The position numbers were made by a program, and so were the translations under genes. Shown in pieces: positions 59,982-64,000 of a DNA stretch of 64,000 nt. The DNA is taken from assembly GCF_001422365.1 (NCBI RefSeq), contig NZ_LMMT01000009.1, positions 1 to 64,000 on the forward strand, read 5' to 3'. Position 1 is the first letter of the stretch; each line of letters opens with the position of its first letter. The stretch is from Pseudorhodoferax sp. Leaf265 (GTDB taxonomy: Bacteria; Pseudomonadota; Gammaproteobacteria; Burkholderiales; Burkholderiaceae_C). The notes under the pieces were generated by a model. It was not told the DNA's origin and made no database searches. It saw only the letters and a program-made list of their open reading frames with translations.

Positions 59982-60010
59982 CTGACAGTAAGGATTTGAA
60001 ACGGTATACA
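59982..60010 (+). promoter_or_regulatory. Predicted sigma70-type promoter for degP
   Basis: CTGACA (59982-59987; consensus TTGACA) and TATACA (60005-60010; consensus TATAAT) are separated by exactly 17 bases, 74 nt upstream of the degP start. The region is unusually A/T-rich for this genome. A sigma-E-like element, usual before degP, was searched for: GAAACG (59998-60003) with AGTCTGG 16 bases later is only a partial match. Confidence 0.45.
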
Positions 60011-60084
60011 AGACGTTTAAGTCTGGTCTAAGGCTGCCTCCTCATCATTTCGGACATCCGCAACCCACCTGAAGGATGGACACC

Positions 60085-61587
60085 ATGGACCCGAGATTCA
60101 GCCAGTTTTCCGTGAAAAATTCCCGCCTTGTGCTGGCCCTGTTGGCCGCCGGAGCCATCGGTGGCGCCGGTGTGGGTCTGGTGCGCACCGAAACGGCGCA
60201 TGCAGCCGCAACACCAATAGTTACAACTGCAACACCTGTATCTGTTGCGCTGCCGGACTTCGCACAAATTACGCGCCAGTACGGCCCCGCCGTCGTCAAC
60301 ATCAGCGTGACCGGCACCGCCGACCCGGCCGATGCCGACGAGCGCGCCGCGCAGCGCGACGACCCGTTCGGCAACGACCCGTTCTTCGAGTTCTTCCGCC
60401 GCTTCCAGCAGCCCGGCCAGGGCCCGCGCCAGGGACGTGCGCCGCGCGAGGAGGCCCCGCTCGTGCGCGGCCAGGGCTCGGGCTTCATCGTCAGTGCCGA
60501 CGGCACCATCCTGACCAACGCCCATGTGGTGAAGGGCGCCAAGGAGGTCACGGTCAAGCTGACGGACCGGCGCGAGTACCAGGCCAAGGTGCTGGGTGCC
60601 GACCCGCGCACCGACATCGCCGTCCTCAAGATCGACGCGAAGAACCTGCCCGTGGTGAAGATCGGTTCGCCGGCCGACCTGCAAAGCGGCGAATGGGTGC
60701 TGGCCATCGGCTCGCCGTTCGGCTTCGAGAACACCGTGACGGCCGGCGTGGTCAGCGCCAAGGGCCGCTCGCTGCCCAGCGACAGCGCGGTGTCCTTCAT
60801 CCAGACCGACGTGGCCGTGAACCCCGGCAACTCCGGTGGCCCGCTGTTCAACACGCGCGGCGAGGTGGTGGGCATCAACTCGCAGATCTACAGCCGCACG
60901 GGCGGCTACCAGGGCGTGTCGTTCGCGATCCCGATCGACCTGGCCGGCCGCATCCAGCAGCAGATCGTGCAGCACGGCAAGGTCGAGCACGCGCGCCTGG
61001 GCGTGGCCATCCAGGAGGTGAACCAGACGCTGGCCGACTCGTTCAAGCTGGACAAGCCCGAGGGCGCGCTGGTAGCCAGCGTCGAGAAGGGCGGCCCGGC
61101 CGAGAAGGCCGGCCTGCAGCCCGGCGACGTGATCCGCGCGATCGATGGCAAGACCATCGTGGCCTCGGGCGACCTGCCGGCCGCGATCGGCCTGTCCGCC
61201 CCGGGCGAGACGGTCAGGCTGGACGTCTGGCGCAAGGGCGGCGCGCAGGAGATCCGCGCCAGGCTCGGCGGCGCCAAGGACCAGGCCGTGGCCGCGGCCA
61301 CGCCCGATGCCGCGGCGCAGGGCCGGCTGGGCCTGGCACTGCGCGCGCTGCAGCCGCAGGAGCGCCAGGCCGCCGGCCTGGCCGATGGCGGCCTGGTGGT
61401 CGAGCAGGTCGGCGGCGCGGCAGCCCGGGCGGGCGTCGAGGCGGGCGACGTGCTGCTGGCCATCAACGGCACACCGGTCAGCAGCACCGAGCAGGCCCGC
61501 GCCGCCGTGGCCAAGGCCGACAAGTCGGTGGCGCTGCTGATCCAGCGCGGCGAGGACAAGATCTTCGTGCCTGTACGTCTGGGTTGA
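60085..61587 (+). CDS. DegP/HtrA-family periplasmic serine protease
   Basis: A 500-aa Do-family protease that degrades or refolds misfolded envelope proteins. Signal/anchor segment LVLALLAAGAIGGAGVGLV near the N-terminus; catalytic triad His in ILTNAHVVKGAKEV (about 152), Asp in DPRTDIAVLKI (about 182) and Ser in VNPGNSGGPLFNTRGEVVGINSQIYS (about 256). Two PDZ domains follow (about 310-395, LGVAIQEVNQTLADSF; about 410-495, LGLALRALQPQERQAAGL). A Gln/Arg/Gly-rich insert (FRRFQQPGQGPRQGRAPR) lies before the protease core. I chose the ATG at 60085, with GAAGGA about 8 nt before it, over one at 60076. Confidence 0.95.
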   Translation: MDPRFSQFSVKNSRLVLALLAAGAIGGAGVGLVRTETAHAAATPIVTTATPVSVALPDFAQITRQYGPAVVNISVTGTADPADADERAAQRDDPFGNDPFFEFFRRFQQPGQGPRQGRAPREEAPLVRGQGSGFIVSADGTILTNAHVVKGAKEVTVKLTDRREYQAKVLGADPRTDIAVLKIDAKNLPVVKIGSPADLQSGEWVLAIGSPFGFENTVTAGVVSAKGRSLPSDSAVSFIQTDVAVNPGNSGGPLFNTRGEVVGINSQIYSRTGGYQGVSFAIPIDLAGRIQQQIVQHGKVEHARLGVAIQEVNQTLADSFKLDKPEGALVASVEKGGPAEKAGLQPGDVIRAIDGKTIVASGDLPAAIGLSAPGETVRLDVWRKGGAQEIRARLGGAKDQAVAAATPDAAAQGRLGLALRALQPQERQAAGLADGGLVVEQVGGAAARAGVEAGDVLLAINGTPVSSTEQARAAVAKADKSVALLIQRGEDKIFVPVRLG

Positions 61588-61719
61588 CGCCTGACCCATG
61601 CTGTAGGCGGGCGACTACGTCCACCAGCGCCCCGCCGCCGCGCGCGTGCGGGGCACCGGCCGGCAGCATCCCCAGCGCCTTGGACCGAGCATGCAGGCAC
61701 AGCACAACAGGAGAGCGCC

Positions 61720-61992
61720 ATGACCTTGCCCGACCGCCCCGCCGAGCCCACGCCGTCCCGCCCTGCGCACACCGACAGCGCGCTCGAATCGCTGGGCAAG
61801 GCCATCACCGACCCGGTGCGCGAATCGGCCGGCGATACCGACGAAGCGACCCGCCAGGCACGCGCGCGCGCCCAGGTCAGGGCCGATGCCGAAGCCGCAC
61901 GCGAAGCCGAAGCCGAGGCCAGGGAGCGCGCCGAAAAAGAGCGTGCCCGGGTGCACAAGCAGCCACCGCCTTCGCCCGTGCAGGGCCGCTGA
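61720..61992 (+). CDS. Small charged coiled-coil hypothetical protein
   Basis: A 90-aa protein with a Pro-rich start and a long Ala/Arg/Glu helix (about 40-80; QARARAQVRADAEAAREAEAEARERAEKERARV) likely to form a coiled coil. No domain is recognised. CAGGAGAG before the ATG at 61720 is a good ribosome-binding site, which supports a real gene. It lies between degP and the thioredoxin-like gene on the same strand. Confidence 0.55.
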   Translation: MTLPDRPAEPTPSRPAHTDSALESLGKAITDPVRESAGDTDEATRQARARAQVRADAEAAREAEAEARERAEKERARVHKQPPPSPVQGR

Positions 61993-62016
61993 GTCTGTCG
62001 CCTCTACCATCGCGCC

Positions 62017-62346
62017 ATGTCCACACCCTACACCTCCGACGAACCCGGTCGCGCCGAGGTCGATGCCATGCGCGGCTCCGTGCTGCTGGAATTCGGCGAC
62101 AACTTCTGCGGCTTCTGCCGCGCCGCCCAGCCCGCCATCGCGCGCGCGCTCGAAGACAGGCCCGGTGTGCGCCACATCAAGATCGCCGATGGCCGGGGCC
62201 GCCCGCTGGGCCGCTCGTTCGGCGTGAAGCTCTGGCCCACGCTGGTGTTCCTGCAGGACGGCCGCGAGGTCGAGCGGCTGGTGCGCCCCGTCGATCACCA
62301 TCCGGTGGCCAAGGCCTTGCGGGCCCTGGCCGACAGCCCAGCTTAA
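62017..62346 (+). CDS. Thioredoxin-family protein
   Basis: A 109-aa thioredoxin-fold protein. The redox site is FGDNFCGFCRAAQPAI (C-G-F-C, about residues 32-35), and the cis-Pro loop is KLWPTLVFLQDG (about 75-86), both as expected. The central CGFC differs from thioredoxin's CGPC, so its redox potential and partners may differ. No signal peptide, so it is likely cytoplasmic. It lies 24 nt after the coiled-coil gene, in the same direction. Confidence 0.88.
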   Translation: MSTPYTSDEPGRAEVDAMRGSVLLEFGDNFCGFCRAAQPAIARALEDRPGVRHIKIADGRGRPLGRSFGVKLWPTLVFLQDGREVERLVRPVDHHPVAKALRALADSPA

Positions 62347-62397
62347 GCTCCGGGCCGCCCTGCTGCCGGGGCATGTCGAAGCTGCCGAGAACTTTCC

Positions 62398-63336
62398 ATG
62401 ACCGCTGAAGAAACCCGGGCCATCTTGTCGCTGGCCCTGATGGCCGCCTTTGTCGATGGCGACAAGCACGCGCGTGAACGCGCCGAGATCCGCCGCATCG
62501 CCGACAACCTGACCCAGGCCGACGGCGTGCACCTGCCCTCGCTGGTGCAGGACGTGCTCATGAAGCGCGTGCAGCTGGCCAGCATCGCCGCTGCCCTGCC
62601 CGGCGCCGACGTGCGCCAGCTGGCCTACGAGATGGCCGTCTGCGTCTGCGATGCCGATGGCCTGCACTCGCCGGCCGAGTTGCGCTTCCTCGAAGAGGCC
62701 AAGGCCGCCCTCGCGCTCGCGCCCGGCGCGGCCGATGGCTTCCTGCAGCAGGCCGATGCCGTGGCGGCCGCGCCGCTGGTGACCGCCGATGCAACCCCCG
62801 CGCCTGCGCGGCCCACGGTGGACGAAGCCGCGCTCGACAAGAGCATCCTGAACGCCGCCATCCTCAACGGCGCGTTGGAATTGCTGCCCGAGAGCCTGTC
62901 GACCATGGCCATCATCCCGCTGCAGATGCGCCTGGTGTTCAACATCGGCAAGTCGCATGGCTACCAGCTGGACAGCGGCCACATCAAGGACTTCCTCGCC
63001 ACCGTGGGCGTGGGCCTGACCTCGCAGTACCTCGAGCAGGCCGGCCGCAAGCTGCTGGGCGGCCTGCTCGGCAAGCTGGGCGGCGGGCTGCTGGGCGGCG
63101 TCGGCAAACAAGCCGTCAGCTCGGGCATGAGCTTCGCCACCACCTACGCGCTGGGCCATGTGGCCAAGCGCTACTACGCGGGCGGCCGCGTGCTGTCCAA
63201 CCAGTTGCTCAAGGACAGCTACGCCAGCCTAACCCAGCAGGCCCAGGGCCTGCACCAGCAGTACCTGCCGCAGATGCGCGAGCAGGCGCGCACGCTGGAC
63301 GCCGCCAAGGTCATGGCCCTCGTCCGCGGAAAGTGA
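62398..63336 (+). CDS. TerB-like / YcjF (DUF697)-like protein
   Basis: A 312-aa protein. The N-terminal half (about 1-110) looks like a TerB-type helical domain: ILSLALMAAFVDGDKHARERAEIRRIADNL and YEMAVCVCDADGLHSPAELRFLEEAKAAL, with the DGD..E pattern. After an Ala/Pro linker the C-terminal half (about 150-312) has IIPLQMRLVFNIGKSHGYQLD, glycine-rich LLGGLLGKLGGGLLGGVGKQAVS and FATTYALGHVAKRYYAGGR, resembling the DUF697/YcjF membrane-associated domain. Its role is unknown; TerB domains occur with membrane stress and phage-resistance systems. ATG at 62398, 51 nt after the thioredoxin-like gene. Confidence 0.75.
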   Translation: MTAEETRAILSLALMAAFVDGDKHARERAEIRRIADNLTQADGVHLPSLVQDVLMKRVQLASIAAALPGADVRQLAYEMAVCVCDADGLHSPAELRFLEEAKAALALAPGAADGFLQQADAVAAAPLVTADATPAPARPTVDEAALDKSILNAAILNGALELLPESLSTMAIIPLQMRLVFNIGKSHGYQLDSGHIKDFLATVGVGLTSQYLEQAGRKLLGGLLGKLGGGLLGGVGKQAVSSGMSFATTYALGHVAKRYYAGGRVLSNQLLKDSYASLTQQAQGLHQQYLPQMREQARTLDAAKVMALVRGK

Positions 63337-63342
63337 ACCGGC

Positions 63343-64000
63343 TCAGGCCAAAAGGCGCGGCGCGCGTGCCGCGTCGGCCTCGGCAATCCGGAACGCCGCC
63401 ACCATCTCGATGAGCCGGCCGGCCTGCTGGCGCAGGCTTTGCGCGGCGGCCGTGGACTCTTCCACCAGCGCCGCGTTCTGCTGCGTCATCTGGTCCAGCT
63501 CGCCGACCGCGCCGTTGACCTGCGCGATGCCCTGGCTCTGCTCGCGCGCGGCGGCGGAGATCTGCGCCATGGTGTCGGACACGCGCTGCACGCCGGCCAC
63601 GATCTCCTGCATCGACCCGCCGGCGGCCTGCACCTGGCGCGTGCCGGCATCGACGCGCTCCACGCTCGCGCCGATCAGGTCCTTGATCTCGCGCGCGGCC
63701 GCCGCGCTGCGCTGCGCGAGGTGACGCACCTCGCCCGCCACCACCGCGAAGCCGCGCCCCTGCTCACCGGCACGTGCGGCCTCCACCGCCGCATTGAGGG
63801 CGAGGATGTTGGTCTGGAACGCGATGCCGTCGATGGTGCCGATGATGTCCACGATGCGGTGGCTGCTGGCATTGATCTCGCCCATGGTCGCCACCACCTC
63901 GGCCACCACCGCGCCGCCACGCCGCGCCGCGTCCGCGGCGGTCGTCGCGAGTTGGTTGGCCTGCACCGCGGCGTCGGCGCTCTGCCGCACCGTGGCGGTC
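63343..64000 (-). CDS. Methyl-accepting chemotaxis protein, C-terminal part (runs off the window)
   Basis: Only the signalling end (about 218 residues) is within the window; the start lies beyond position 64000. It contains the invariant MCP hairpin tip [50 protein letters not shown] and the returning helix [30 protein letters not shown]. This region docks CheA and CheW. The tip matches beta-proteobacterial Tsr-like receptors. The tail after [11 protein letters not shown] is short, with no CheR-tethering pentapeptide. Convergent with the TerB-like gene, 6 nt apart. Confidence 0.95.
   Translation of the reverse strand, partial: TATVRQSADAAVQANQLATTAADAARRGGAVVAEVVATMGEINASSHRIVDIIGTIDGIAFQTNILALNAAVEAARAGEQGRGFAVVAGEVRHLAQRSAAAAREIKDLIGASVERVDAGTRQVQAAGGSMQEIVAGVQRVSDTMAQISAAAREQSQGIAQVNGAVGELDQMTQQNAALVEESTAAAQSLRQQAGRLIEMVAAFRIAEADAARAPRLLA

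Noticed and set aside
59998-60032. Sigma-E promoter for degP
   Set aside because: GAAACG...GTCTGG is only a partial match to known sigma-E elements; the CTGACA-17-TATACA promoter is a better fit.
1-64000. tRNA, rRNA, CRISPR arrays, insertion sequences and phage genes
   Set aside because: Looked for by eye; no cloverleaf-like conserved tRNA text, spaced direct repeats, transposase or integrase motifs were found.

Overview
The window looks like a chromosomal segment of a high-GC betaproteobacterium, most probably family Comamonadaceae. Grounds for this: almost all real genes use strongly G/C-ending codons; lone tripartite-tricarboxylate-type (Bug/TctC) binding proteins sit beside CoA-transferase, enoyl-CoA hydratase and acyl-CoA ligase genes; a DUF2917 protein and several small proteins of a kind seen in that family are present; and genes are packed with 1-4 nt stop/start overlaps. 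No tRNA, rRNA, CRISPR array, insertion sequence or phage gene was seen.

Layout. (1) 1-2.65 kb: visibly lower-GC accessory edge with a decayed TraB/GumN-family gene and a two-gene unit, an unrecognised 273-aa protein overlapping a PIN-domain nuclease, preceded by a perfect hairpin. (2) 2.65-13.4 kb: housekeeping and lipid functions: acyl-CoA ligase, patatin-like hydrolase, gamma-glutamyltransferase, YceH, isocitrate dehydrogenase, RhlE-type RNA helicase, and a PAS-GGDEF-EAL protein. (3) 13.4-20.5 kb: an MFS gene coupled to a gutted SDR gene; a LysR regulator divergent from an MFS gene that a deletion has fused to the tail of an enoyl-CoA hydratase; then CoA-transferase, Bug binding protein and enoyl-CoA hydratase. 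(4) 20.5-23.7 kb: a large CHASE/PAS c-di-GMP phosphodiesterase. (5) 23.8-39.7 kb: an aromatic-acid uptake and degradation region. One leftward run of 14 genes (livK-H-M-G-F-like ABC transporter, RidA, three RraA-family proteins, flavin/2Fe-2S reductase, LigJ-like hydratase, LigB-like extradiol dioxygenase, Rieske oxygenase, Bug protein) is flanked by a GntR/FCD regulator, an acyl-CoA ligase and an AstE/AspA-like deacylase. The same palindrome, TTGAATTCAA, stands before the transporter/regulator and before the ligase/deacylase. (6) 39.7-43.7 kb: YebC, an OmpR/QseBC-type two-component pair and a CoA-transferase coupled to it. (7) 43.7-59.9 kb: a 16-kb leftward operon with four lipoprotein periplasmic binding proteins, four large sensor histidine kinases and one response regulator carrying a c-di-GMP phosphodiesterase domain. 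(8) 60.1-64 kb: DegP/HtrA protease, small proteins, thioredoxin-like protein, TerB/YcjF-like protein and the 3' part of a chemoreceptor gene.

How the genes work together. Region 7 is the most unusual: it reads as a many-sensors-to-one-output system in which several binding proteins and kinases feed a single REC-DUF3369-EAL protein that would lower c-di-GMP. One of the four kinases has serine where the phosphorylatable histidine should be. Region 5 appears to import an aromatic or amido-aromatic acid, hydroxylate or O-demethylate it, open the ring by extradiol cleavage, then hydrate and cleave the product to central metabolites, under GntR control. Regions 2, 4 and 7 together hold three c-di-GMP enzymes, two with degenerate GGDEF motifs.
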